Below, in pieces: positions 5,036 to 12,371 of a stretch of 12,371 nt of DNA (positions within the stretch are counted from its first letter, which is position 1; every line of letters starts with the position of its first letter). The stretch lies in the NCBI GenBank assembly GCA_905215595.1, contig CAJMQZ010000058.1:1-12371 (forward strand), given 5' to 3'. The DNA comes from an uncultured bacterium. Its GTDB lineage: Bacteria > Bacillota > Clostridia > Oscillospirales > Ruminococcaceae. The notes below the pieces were generated by a model that made no database searches, had not been told where the DNA came from, and worked only from the letters and a program-made list of their open reading frames with translations. A program made the position numbers and the translations under genes.

Positions 5036-6943
5036 ATGAAACGCCGCGATTTTATGAAGCTTTCCGCCGCTACCGCGCTGGGCGCTACCGTGGCCGCTAT
5101 GGCACCCTCGGCTCTGGCTGCGACAGAGCTGGACCAGACCAACGGAGATCTGCACACCACTTTGGACCGCAAGACCGCAGCTATGGGTCTGGGCGATGGC
5201 AAGACCTTTGCTTATGACCCGGAAAACCCGTACCTGAACGTGAATGTGGGTCTGTTCCATGACGTGCAGGTAACAGCAGGCGGACAGAATGTTGGTGCTG
5301 CTACCTACTATTTGCCGGACGGCATGGATCCTTGGGCACCGGCAATCATTGTGCTGACCCCAGATAAAACCACTGCAAAAGATTTTTCCGGTACGGTCAC
5401 CGGCCGTATGTGGCGCACAGTGGCCAGCAAAAATAAAATCGGCGTTGCATTCTTTGGCCCTGAGAACGGCGGTAGCTGGAACTTGTCCCTGAGCACTACC
5501 GGGCGCGATGACGCAGCAGCGCTGGACGCACTGTATCAGCTGATGCGCAAAAAGAGCGTTAAGCTGTCTGGTGCCTTCTCCATGGATAAGTCCCACACTG
5601 CACTGGTGGGCTATAAGGAGGGTGGCGCAGCCGCCTTGCTGTTTGGTGCCCGTTGGGCAAGCGATTTCAGTTCCATCTGCGCTGTGGACGCCACTGAGGT
5701 TCCGGCAGCTTCGTTAGAGGCAGTGGGTGGTCAGTATGTGCTGCCCTTCCCCGGCGACTCCACCCGTGGCGTGCAGGAGGAAGCCATTGCGGCAAAGACG
5801 GTGGATACCCCCGTCTGGTTTATCCGCTCCAAGGCCGATTCTGCTAATAAGGCAGCGCTGGATTTCTATCTGAAGGCCAATCAGGCTGTAGCAAAGGGGA
5901 ACGGCGTGTATGTCAGCAGCCGCGTAGGCTCTGCAGCTGAGGTGTGGGTCACGGAAAAGGCACAGTGGCCGGCCAACATTTGGGAAAAGTTCTCTGGTCA
6001 GTTCAAGCGCTTCATGGCGCTGCAGCTGCCGGGCCGCGTGGCAAAGGCAGAGGACTTTACCCGGCGTGGTTTTGATATTCACGAGGAGTGGGTCAACGGC
6101 GAGTTGCGCCGCTGGATGGTCTATGTTCCGTCTACCTACACTGGCAGCAAAAAGGTGCCGCTGGTGCTGGTGATGCACGGCTACACCGCTTCCATGTATG
6201 CCATTGCAGAGGAATCTCGTTGGTACGAGGTGGCAGAGCAGAATGGCTTTATCGTGGTGTTCGCACAGGGTCTGGTGCGTCCTGCAGACCTGATGGGCAA
6301 TATTCCCACCGCCATGTGGCTGGCTGGTCCCTTTGCCGCACTGGCTGGTAAGGATACCGACCCCAGTGTGGATCTGGAGTTCATCAACAGCCTGCTGGAC
6401 CGCATGGAGCAGGATTACAGCATCGATACCACTCGCGTGTATGCTACCGGTCACTCCAACGGCAGCCTGATGACTTGGGCTACCGCCTGCCGCTACGCAA
6501 GCCGCTTTGCCGCCATTGCGCCCATCGGCTATATGTCCACCCCGCTGCAGGACCTTGACCCCGCAGTTCTGCTTCCGGCATGGGCGTTCCTTGGCGAGTA
6601 CGACTCGGCAGGTGTGGCAGAGCTGGTGGAGGATAACGGCACGGTGAAGGCGCTGCAGGGCTGGAACGCCCACAACGCCACCAACGAGGCGGCTGTTGTG
6701 CAGAGCACCTCCTACGATGGCGCTTTTGTGACCAAGAGCTTCATGGGCGGCAACGCGCCGCTGGTGCAGTACACCGTGGTCAAGGATACCCCCCACGTTT
6801 ACCTGCAGGAGGAGAGCGTTGCAGTTTGGAACGAGTTCTTCTCCCGTTACAGCCGCGGTGCAGACGGCACCCTGTACTATCAGGGCAATGCCGTGACCGT
6901 CGGTCAGTACCAGCCCAGCGCAGACTGGTATGCTGCAAAATAA
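5036..6943 (+). CDS. Exported tandem alpha/beta-hydrolase (PHB depolymerase/esterase-like), first domain degenerate
   Basis: A 635-residue protein with a twin-arginine signal peptide: KRRDFMK at residues 2-8, a hydrophobic stretch, and a likely cleavage after APSALA near residue 28. It is probably folded before export and acts outside the cell. The C-terminal half (about 350-635) has a full esterase layout of the polyhydroxybutyrate depolymerase/feruloyl esterase kind: oxyanion motif LVMHGY with H381-G382, nucleophile elbow GHSNG with S474, an acid near FLGEYD (D523) and H587 in TPHVY. The first half (about 35-345) follows the same order of strands but lacks the active residues: HG is replaced by T108-P109, and the elbow reads GYKEGG with K194 where serine should be. 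The start is fixed by AAGGAG 8 bases upstream. The substrate is unknown; an ester in the gut such as an acylated polysaccharide is possible. It stands alone between terminators. Confidence 0.8.
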   Translation: MKRRDFMKLSAATALGATVAAMAPSALAATELDQTNGDLHTTLDRKTAAMGLGDGKTFAYDPENPYLNVNVGLFHDVQVTAGGQNVGAATYYLPDGMDPWAPAIIVLTPDKTTAKDFSGTVTGRMWRTVASKNKIGVAFFGPENGGSWNLSLSTTGRDDAAALDALYQLMRKKSVKLSGAFSMDKSHTALVGYKEGGAAALLFGARWASDFSSICAVDATEVPAASLEAVGGQYVLPFPGDSTRGVQEEAIAAKTVDTPVWFIRSKADSANKAALDFYLKANQAVAKGNGVYVSSRVGSAAEVWVTEKAQWPANIWEKFSGQFKRFMALQLPGRVAKAEDFTRRGFDIHEEWVNGELRRWMVYVPSTYTGSKKVPLVLVMHGYTASMYAIAEESRWYEVAEQNGFIVVFAQGLVRPADLMGNIPTAMWLAGPFAALAGKDTDPSVDLEFINSLLDRMEQDYSIDTTRVYATGHSNGSLMTWATACRYASRFAAIAPIGYMSTPLQDLDPAVLLPAWAFLGEYDSAGVAELVEDNGTVKALQGWNAHNATNEAAVVQSTSYDGAFVTKSFMGGNAPLVQYTVVKDTPHVYLQEESVAVWNEFFSRYSRGADGTLYYQGNAVTVGQYQPSADWYAAK

Positions 6944-6954
6944 GCTGACAATGC

Positions 6955-6968
6955 CCGCCGCGCGGCGG
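6955..6968. repeat. 14-bp perfect GC palindrome after the hydrolase stop
   Basis: CCGCCGCGCGGCGG is its own reverse complement and starts 12 bases after the stop codon. It precedes the true terminator by 19 bases and has no T-tract. It may be a 3'-end RNA stem or chance in GC-rich sequence. Confidence 0.6.
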
Positions 6969-6987
6969 TACAGGAGCTTTATATCTC

Positions 6988-7028
6988 GGGACACCGGAAC
7001 GTCTGCGGACGCTCCGGTGTCCCTTTTT
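6988..7028 (+). terminator. Rho-independent terminator of the tandem hydrolase
   Basis: An 11-bp perfect stem (GGGACACCGGA 6988-6998 with TCCGGTGTCCC 7013-7023) is extended after one mismatch by CGTC/GACG with a TGCG loop, and followed by five T (7024-7028). Confidence 0.93.
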
Positions 7029-7078
7029 GCATTTTATGGCGTTGTCTGTTAAGTTTTTGAAAATTCGTGCCGGGGGCT

Positions 7079-7108
7079 TTGCAAATCCCGGTGGGTTTAT
7101 GCTATATT
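7079..7108 (+). promoter_or_regulatory. Promoter of the ABC transporter operon
   Basis: An extended -10 box, TG-C-TATATT (7100-7108), stands 18 bases after TTGCAA (7079-7084), the same -35 sequence and spacing as the cyclase promoter. An inverted repeat CCGGG (7070-7074)/CCCGG (7087-7091) brackets the -35 element and could be an operator. Confidence 0.6.
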
Positions 7109-7150
7109 TAAGTTGAAATACTTTGCATTCTGACAGAAAGGGAAAACGCC

Positions 7151-7855
7151 ATGGAGCATTTTGTGGAGTTTGAAGATGTCTGTAAATATTACCAGACCGG
7201 CAGTGTGAAGATCGCTGCCGCAGACCACCTGAATTTCTATGTAGACAAGGGCGAGTTTTGCATCATCGTGGGGCCCTCCGGTGCGGGCAAGACCACCCTG
7301 CTGAACATTCTGGGCGGCATGGACAACTGCGACGAGGGCAACGTCTGGCTGGACGGCCGCAACGTGAGCCGCTTTTCCGCCCGGGAGCTGACCACCTACC
7401 GCCGGTATGATGTGGGCTTTGTATTCCAGTTCTACAATCTGGTGCAGAACCTGACCGCGCTGGAAAACGTGGAGCTTGCCAGTGAGATCTGCCGCGACCC
7501 GCTGGACCCCGCCGAGACCTTGCGCAGCGTGGGGCTGGGCGAGCGGCTGAACAACTTCCCGGCGCAGCTTTCCGGCGGCGAGCAGCAGCGGGTGTCCATT
7601 GCCCGCGCACTGGCCAAAAACCCCAAGCTGCTGCTCTGCGACGAGCCCACCGGTGCGCTGGACTACCGCACCGGCAAACAGGTGCTGGGCCTTTTGCAGG
7701 ATACCTGCCGCAAGACCGGACGCACCGTCATTGTTATTACCCACAACACGGCACTGACCGGTATGGCTGACCGCATCATTCAGGTGCGCAGCGGCCGCAT
7801 CGTGTCCAATCAGGTCAACGAGCACCCGGTGCCGGTGGAACAGATCGAGTGGTGA
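7151..7855 (+). CDS. ABC transporter ATP-binding protein (MacB/LolD/FtsE-like)
   Basis: The 234-residue ATPase that would power the permease encoded next to it. All the motifs are intact: Walker A GPSGAGKTT (41-49, K47), Q-loop glutamine Q93 in VFQFYNLV, signature LSGGEQQR (140-147), Walker B LLLCDEPTGALD with D164 and E165, and switch histidine H198 in ITHN. The FQFYNLV segment and DEPTGALD are typical of the MacB/LolD/FtsE group (type VII, mechanotransmission ABC systems), whose permeases are FtsX-like; these usually work as extruders or signalling devices rather than importers. The ribosome binding site is a weaker AAAGGGA 7 bases before the ATG. Its TGA overlaps the GTG of the permease, so translation is probably coupled. 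No regulator or two-component genes sit alongside, and the substrate cannot be predicted. Confidence 0.95.
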   Translation: MEHFVEFEDVCKYYQTGSVKIAAADHLNFYVDKGEFCIIVGPSGAGKTTLLNILGGMDNCDEGNVWLDGRNVSRFSARELTTYRRYDVGFVFQFYNLVQNLTALENVELASEICRDPLDPAETLRSVGLGERLNNFPAQLSGGEQQRVSIARALAKNPKLLLCDEPTGALDYRTGKQVLGLLQDTCRKTGRTVIVITHNTALTGMADRIIQVRSGRIVSNQVNEHPVPVEQIEW

Positions 7856-10800
7856 GTACTGTGCAGAAAAGTTACCGCAAAAATATCCTGCGCGAGATGA
7901 AAAGCAGCATCAGCCGGGTGGTGTCCCTGTTTGGCATCGTGGCGCTGGGGGTGATGATGCTCACCGGCCTGATGTGCATTGCCCCCGATATGCGCACCGC
8001 TGCCCAGAAGTATTATGTGCAGCAGAATGTGTTCGACTTGCGGGTGCTGTCCACCCTTGGCCTGAGTCAGAGCGATATCAGCGCGATTGCTGCTGTGGAC
8101 GGGGTAGACGCCGTGCAGGCGGTGAAGTATCAGGACGTGGAAGGCCACTGGACAGGGGACGAGCAGACCACGGTGGCGCGGCTGTATCAGCTGCCTGCCG
8201 ACCCGCAGGCCGATACGCCGGAGAACATGAACCGCCCGGTGCTGCTGTCTGGCCGGATGCCGGAAGCTGCCGGGGAGTGCGTGGTGCACGTGATGGGCCA
8301 CGGCAGCCCGGTGGAGCCGGGCACCCAGCTGACCCTGCCGGAAGAGACCGAGGGGGTCAGCGGGCAGGTGTTCACGGTGGTGGGCACGGTGCAGGACCCG
8401 CTGCATTTTTCCTCCGATTCCGAGAGCAGCACCGTGGGCGATGGCCAGCTGGACTGCATCCTGTTTGTGCCGGAGGGCACTTTGACCGCAGATTATTATA
8501 CGGTATGCTATATCAAGGCAGAAAACGCCGGATTGTATGATAATTATTCCGATGAATATCAGGCCGCGGTGGATGCCGTAGCGGAAAAGCTCAAGGCCAT
8601 CCAGAGCGTGCAGTGCACCGCCCGGCGGGAAGAGCTGATGGACACCGCCAACGACAAGCTGACCGAGGCACGCACGGAGTACGACAGCCAGAAGGCCGAA
8701 GCCGAGCGCCAGTTCGCCGAGGCCGAGGCAAAGCTTGCGGACGCACAGCAGCAGCTGGATGCCGCCAAGGCGCAGCTGGAAGCCGGGGAAAAGGAGCTTG
8801 CCGCCCAGAAGGCTGCCTTGCCGGACACCATGCAGAGCGGTGCCGACAAGCTGGTGAGCAGCGAAGCGCAGGTGCTGGAATTTGAGGAACAGTTACAGCA
8901 AATTGAGCTGCTGGTCAACCTGAAAAAGGTGGCAGACCCCCTGCTGACCTACGCGGAAGCCGCCCTGCGCAACGCCGAAAAGGCGCTGGACGAAGCCGAG
9001 CCGGAGGACGAGGATTACATTGAACTGCGGGATGCGCTGGCCAAGGCGCAGACCGCTTACGACAACATCTATAACCAGCTGCAAGGCTATCAGCAGCAGC
9101 TGGACGCGGGCAAGCGGAAGATGTACAAGCAGGGGCTTATCTCCTCGCCGAACCTCTCCAACGACCAGCTGGTGACCGAAGCCAAGGCTGCGCTGCGCAA
9201 GATGAAATTGCAGCTTTTGCAGGGGCAGTTGCAGCTGACCACCGGCACCGCCAGCGCCTACACCCAGTTCGATGCCGCACAAAAGCAGCTGGAAGAGGGC
9301 TGGGCAGAGTACAACGCCGGGCAGACCCAGCTGGAAGAATCCCGCACCGAGTACGAGAGCCAGAAGGCCGAGGCAGAGCAGAAACTGGCGGACGGCCTTG
9401 CCCAGCTGAACGATGCCGAGGAGCAGGTGAGCCAGATCAAAAAGGGCGAGTGGTATGTGCTGGACCGCACCTCCACCGTCTGCTGCGTCACCTTTGCCCA
9501 GTACGCCGACCGCATGGACGCCATTGCCCGGGTGTTCCCGGTGTTCTTCTTCCTTGTGGCGGCGCTGGTGGCTACCACCACCATGACCCGCATGGTGGAC
9601 GAGAACCGCCTGCAAATGGGCACCTTAAAGGCGCTGGGCTACTCCAATTTCAGCATCGCGGGCAAGTATTTGTTTTACGCGATGCTGGCCACCATTCTGG
9701 GCAGCATCGTCGGCATGGTGGTGGGCTTTGTGGTATTCCCCATCATTATCTGGAACGCTTATCAGCTGGTGTTCAGCCTGCCCACCTTCACCCTGCACTT
9801 CTACCCGGGTATGGCAGCTGCCAGTGTGGGCATCAGCGCCGCTGTCATCGGCTTTGCCACATGGTACGCCTGCCGTTCCAGTCTGGCCGAAAAGACCGCA
9901 GCTTTGCTGCTGCCCCGGGCTCCCGTGGCGGGCAAGCGCATCCTGATGGAGCGCATCACCCCGCTGTGGTCCCGGATGTCCTTCTCCCAAAAGACCACCG
10001 CCCGCAACCTGTTCCGGTATAAAAAGCGGTTCTTCATGACCGTGCTGGGCGTGGCGGGCTGTACCGCGCTGCTGCTCATCGGCTTTGGCATACAGGATTC
10101 CCTGCTGCCCATCGTCACGAAGCAGGCCACGGAGCTGACCCACAACGATATGTCCATCACCCTCAGCGACCCCAAAGCCCTGACCATGGAGCAGGGGCTG
10201 GCAGAGGAGCTGGACAGCAACAGCGCCGTGCAGAACTGGGGCGCGGTGTATACCAAATCCACCACCATCTACAATGCCGAAGGCCAGAGCGCCAGCGTGA
10301 GCATTGTGGCTGCCGCCAAGGACAGCGACCTGACCCGGTACGTCACCTTCCGCACCCGCAAGGGGCACAAGGTCATCAGCTTTGACAGCGGCAGCGTCAT
10401 CCTGACCGAAAAGACCGCCGAGAACTTGGGCCTGCACACCGGCGATACCTTTTGGGTGGAAAACGCCGAGGGCACCCGGGTGGAGCTGACCCTGACCGGC
10501 ATCACGGAAAACTATATGTTCACCCGGCTGTATCTCCCCCGCGCACAGCTGGAAAGCCTGCTGGGCACGGCAGAGATCCCGTGGAACTCGGTCTATGGGC
10601 AGACCACCTGCACCGATGCTGCCGGGTACAACGCCCTGCGCACCGACCTGCTGGACTGCAACTATGTCAGCAGCATCAGCTTTACCGAGGACACCACCGA
10701 ACTGTTCGATAACCTCATCGTCAGTCTGGGCTATGTGGTGGTGCTGATCATCATCTGCGCGGCGGCGCTGGCGGCTGTGGTGTTGTATAACCTGATCAGC

Positions 10801-11127
10801 GTCAACCTTGGAGAGCGCAAAAAGGAGCTGGCGACCATCAAGGTGCTGGGCTTCTACGATCAGGAGGTGTACCGCTACATCTTCCGCGAGATTGAGCTGT
10901 TGGCGCTTATCGGCTCCGGCGTGGGTCTGGCACTGGGGGTGCCGCTGCACAAGTTCATTGTGTTGACTGTGGAGATGGATCAGCTGATGTTCATCCGCAC
11001 CATCGCCCCCCGCAGCTACCTGCTGGCGGTGGCGCTGACCATGGTGTTTACCGTGGTGGTCTGCTTTGTGATGCGGCGGCACGTCCGGCGCATCAGCATG
11101 GTGGAAAGCATGAAGGCCCCGGAGTAA
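7852..11127 (+). CDS. Large FtsX-type ABC permease with extracellular coiled coil
   Basis: A 1091-residue membrane partner of the preceding ATPase. The predicted layout is TM1 (23-44), an extracellular MacB-like domain to about 260, a long alanine/glutamine/glutamate-rich coiled coil (about 264-545), a first FtsX domain (TM2-TM4, about 561-580, 606-632, 654-674), TM5 (727-747), a second extracellular domain (about 750-950) without coiled coil, and a second FtsX domain (TM6-TM8, about 957-980, 1016-1036, 1055-1075). The two conserved cytoplasmic turns, QMGTLKALGYS and ELATIKVLGFY, are where the ATPase should dock. It therefore looks like two four-TM permease halves in one chain, so one copy plus two ATPases could form the whole transporter. 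GTG 7852 is chosen because it overlaps the upstream TGA (GTGA); GTG at 7849 or 7861 are alternatives. I recall similar 1100-residue permeases in Firmicutes, but the substrate is unknown. Confidence 0.9.
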   Translation: MSTVQKSYRKNILREMKSSISRVVSLFGIVALGVMMLTGLMCIAPDMRTAAQKYYVQQNVFDLRVLSTLGLSQSDISAIAAVDGVDAVQAVKYQDVEGHWTGDEQTTVARLYQLPADPQADTPENMNRPVLLSGRMPEAAGECVVHVMGHGSPVEPGTQLTLPEETEGVSGQVFTVVGTVQDPLHFSSDSESSTVGDGQLDCILFVPEGTLTADYYTVCYIKAENAGLYDNYSDEYQAAVDAVAEKLKAIQSVQCTARREELMDTANDKLTEARTEYDSQKAEAERQFAEAEAKLADAQQQLDAAKAQLEAGEKELAAQKAALPDTMQSGADKLVSSEAQVLEFEEQLQQIELLVNLKKVADPLLTYAEAALRNAEKALDEAEPEDEDYIELRDALAKAQTAYDNIYNQLQGYQQQLDAGKRKMYKQGLISSPNLSNDQLVTEAKAALRKMKLQLLQGQLQLTTGTASAYTQFDAAQKQLEEGWAEYNAGQTQLEESRTEYESQKAEAEQKLADGLAQLNDAEEQVSQIKKGEWYVLDRTSTVCCVTFAQYADRMDAIARVFPVFFFLVAALVATTTMTRMVDENRLQMGTLKALGYSNFSIAGKYLFYAMLATILGSIVGMVVGFVVFPIIIWNAYQLVFSLPTFTLHFYPGMAAASVGISAAVIGFATWYACRSSLAEKTAALLLPRAPVAGKRILMERITPLWSRMSFSQKTTARNLFRYKKRFFMTVLGVAGCTALLLIGFGIQDSLLPIVTKQATELTHNDMSITLSDPKALTMEQGLAEELDSNSAVQNWGAVYTKSTTIYNAEGQSASVSIVAAAKDSDLTRYVTFRTRKGHKVISFDSGSVILTEKTAENLGLHTGDTFWVENAEGTRVELTLTGITENYMFTRLYLPRAQLESLLGTAEIPWNSVYGQTTCTDAAGYNALRTDLLDCNYVSSISFTEDTTELFDNLIVSLGYVVVLIIICAAALAAVVLYNLISVNLGERKKELATIKVLGFYDQEVYRYIFREIELLALIGSGVGLALGVPLHKFIVLTVEMDQLMFIRTIAPRSYLLAVALTMVFTVVVCFVMRRHVRRISMVESMKAPE

Positions 11128-11129
11128 TG

Positions 11130-11159
11130 TTTACAGTGCATTCACAAAATAAGCATAAT
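11130..11159 (+). promoter_or_regulatory. Possible promoter just after the permease
   Basis: TTTACA (11130-11135, 5 of 6) and CATAAT (11154-11159, 5 of 6) are 18 bases apart, starting 3 bases after the permease stop. There is no protein-coding gene downstream on this strand, so if it is active it would drive a short RNA ending at the terminator at 11309. Confidence 0.3.
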
Positions 11160-11165
11160 TTCGTA

Positions 11166-11309
11166 GGATTTTTCGGGTATCATAAAATTACCGGGAGGGG
11201 GAGAGCCGCAAGCTCCCTCTCAGGGACATGATTCCTCCTATACCCCAAACCAAATACCGCAAAAAGGCCGCGCCTCATCTGAACCAGCAGATGGGGCGCG
11301 GCTGTTTTT
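11166..11309 (+). ncRNA. Candidate small RNA (or permease 3' UTR) with a CCUCCU segment
   Basis: Between the candidate promoter at 11130 and the terminator ending at 11309 lie about 144 bases with no supported ORF. They contain a 9-bp stem (GAGGGGGAG 11195-11203 with CTCCCTCTC 11213-11221, one G-U) and then the pyrimidine-rich segment ATTCCTCCTATACCCC (11231-11246). The core CCTCCT (11234-11239) is complementary to a Shine-Dalgarno sequence and no pairing partner for it is visible nearby. Several Firmicutes small RNAs use such C-rich unpaired segments to block ribosome binding sites. This is a hypothesis: the same sequence could simply be the 3' end of the ABC operon mRNA. Confidence 0.25.
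11261..11309 (+). terminator. Bidirectional terminator after the ABC operon
   Basis: A 15-bp stem (GCCGCGCCTCATCTG 11267-11281 with CAGATGGGGCGCGGC 11288-11302, one G-U pair, 6-base loop) is followed by TGTTTTT on the plus strand. Five A precede it at 11261-11265, which read as T on the minus strand, so it can stop transcripts from both sides. Confidence 0.9.
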
Positions 11310-11339
11310 GTAAAGGCTGCGGCCTCTTTTCAACTGCAC

Positions 11340-11387
11340 AAAAAAGCACCCCCTGCGGTCTGTACGGGCAGACCGCAGGGGGTGCTT
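11340..11387 (-). terminator. Terminator of the minus-strand purine permease
   Basis: A perfect 19-bp stem (11344-11362 with 11369-11387, loop TACGGG on the plus strand) lies 22 bases beyond the permease stop. Read on the minus strand it ends in six T (complement of 11340-11345). Confidence 0.93.
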
Positions 11388-11409
11388 GGCTTTTCAGATA
11401 CTCAGGAAA

Positions 11410-12371
11410 TTAGAGGAACACATACTTGAGGATGAACAGCACGGTGAGCACATACATCAGCGGGCTGATCTTCTTCTCCTTGGCCTTGCCGGTGATCACA
11501 TTGATGATGGTCCAGGAGATGATGCCGATGGCGATACCCTCGGAGATGCTGTAAGCGGTGGGCATAGCCAGAATGGTCAGGAAGGCGGGGATGCCCTCGC
11601 TGGGATCATTGAAGTCGATCTTGATGGCAGAACCCATCATGTAGAAGCCCACGATGATCAGAGCCGGAGCGGTAGCAAAGCTGGGAATGGTCAGGAACAG
11701 CGGGCTGAAGATGGTAGCCAGCAGGAACAGCACGCCGGTGGTCATAGCGGTCAGACCGGTGCGGCCGCCCTCGGTAACGCCGGAGGCACTCTCCACGAAG
11801 GTGGTGGTGGTGGAAGTACCCAGCACAGCGCCCACGCAGGTGCCGATGGAGTCTGCCATCAGTGCGCCCTTGATGTTGGGCAGACGGCCGTCCTCGTCCA
11901 GCATATCAGCCTTAGAGGCCACGCCGATCAGGGTGCCCAGCGTGTCGAACAGGTCCACGAAGAGGAAGGAGAACATCACGGCGAAGAAGTTCAACAGGCC
12001 GACACCGGAGAAGTCGGTCTTGAACACCTGACCAAAGGTCTCACCCAGTGCGGAGAAGTCGAAGCTGACAAAGGCGGTGGGGATGACGGAGTACATGCCG
12101 GCATCCACATCGGGGACGTAGATACCGGTCAGCTCGCACACGATGCCCAGCAGCCAGGTAATCAGGATGCCGTACAGGATGCCGCCCTTGACCTTTTTGA
12201 CCAGCAGAATGGCGGTGATGACCACGCCCAGCAGAGCAAGGATGGCGCCCACGCCAACGCTGTGGAATGCTGCGCCCTTGAAGTGCTGGTAGGTGACCAG
12301 CGTGGAATCGCTGTTGACGATCAGCTTGGCGTTCTGCAGGCCGACAAAGGCCACGAACAGGCCGATGCCCA
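11410..12371 (-). CDS. Purine (guanine/hypoxanthine/adenine) permease, AzgA/PbuG type of NCS2, 5'-truncated
   Basis: A membrane symporter that takes up purine bases for salvage. The visible part is about 319 residues of a family length near 430-470; the frame stays open through codons reading GIGLFVAFVGLQNAK to the window edge, so the start is outside (the GTG at 12354 is internal). The family marks are FLFVDLFDTLGTLIGVA, with its acidic residues in the substrate region, and GTSTTTTFVESASGVTEGG followed by RTGLTA, both characteristic of the AzgA/PbuG/PbuO branch rather than the uracil or xanthine branches of NCS2. About eight further hydrophobic segments are visible, ending KYVFL at the C-terminus. 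It runs convergent to the ABC operon and has its own terminator. Any purine riboswitch would lie beyond the window. Which base it prefers cannot be told from this part. Confidence 0.9.
   Translation of the reverse strand, partial: GIGLFVAFVGLQNAKLIVNSDSTLVTYQHFKGAAFHSVGVGAILALLGVVITAILLVKKVKGGILYGILITWLLGIVCELTGIYVPDVDAGMYSVIPTAFVSFDFSALGETFGQVFKTDFSGVGLLNFFAVMFSFLFVDLFDTLGTLIGVASKADMLDEDGRLPNIKGALMADSIGTCVGAVLGTSTTTTFVESASGVTEGGRTGLTAMTTGVLFLLATIFSPLFLTIPSFATAPALIIVGFYMMGSAIKIDFNDPSEGIPAFLTILAMPTAYSISEGIAIGIISWTIINVITGKAKEKKISPLMYVLTVLFILKYVFL

Noticed and set aside
11228..11413. 61-codon plus-strand frame across the convergent junction
   Set aside because: It runs through both terminator hairpins and has no ribosome binding site or recognisable protein character.
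1..12371. CRISPR array, insertion sequence, phage genes, tRNA or rRNA
   Set aside because: No regularly spaced repeats, transposase or integrase motifs, tRNA-like cloverleaf or rRNA sequence were seen on reading through both strands.

Overview
The window is chromosomal DNA of a Gram-positive Clostridia-type bacterium. The GC-rich codon use, strong AGGAGG ribosome binding sites, an S-box (SAM-I) riboswitch, a long divergent PRPP synthetase and a very large FtsX-type permease suggest an Oscillospiraceae gut anaerobe. Faecalibacterium is my best guess, from memory of how such proteins look and without any search. I see no insertion sequence, phage gene, tRNA, rRNA or CRISPR array.

Layout: (1) the 3' end of deoC with its terminator; (2) a membrane-bound diguanylate cyclase (597-1772) behind a promoter and an unusual leader, in which a 12-bp hairpin is flanked exactly by two AGGAGG motifs; (3) a sigma-A-type promoter, SAM-I riboswitch and terminator controlling metK (2068-3222); (4) a divergent PRPP synthetase (3565-4707); (5) a secreted Tat-type protein (5036-6943) that looks like two alpha/beta-hydrolase domains in tandem, the first apparently catalytically dead; (6) a two-gene ABC operon (7151-11127), with a MacB/LolD-type ATPase overlapping by 4 bases a 1091-residue permease that carries an extracellular coiled coil; (7) a convergent junction with two strong hairpin terminators and possibly a small RNA; (8) on the minus strand, the C-terminal two thirds of an AzgA/PbuG-type purine permease.

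Most genes are single transcription units, each with its own promoter and terminator; only the ABC pair is clearly an operon. deoC, prs and the purine permease all serve nucleotide salvage and supply, and MetK makes SAM under feedback control by SAM itself. The diguanylate cyclase, the tandem hydrolase and the ABC transporter concern signalling, the cell surface and export, and their exact roles cannot be read from sequence.

Most of the window is ordinary housekeeping sequence. The points most worth a second look are the diguanylate cyclase leader, the tandem hydrolase with a degenerate first active site, the long coiled-coil permease and the possible C-rich small RNA after it.
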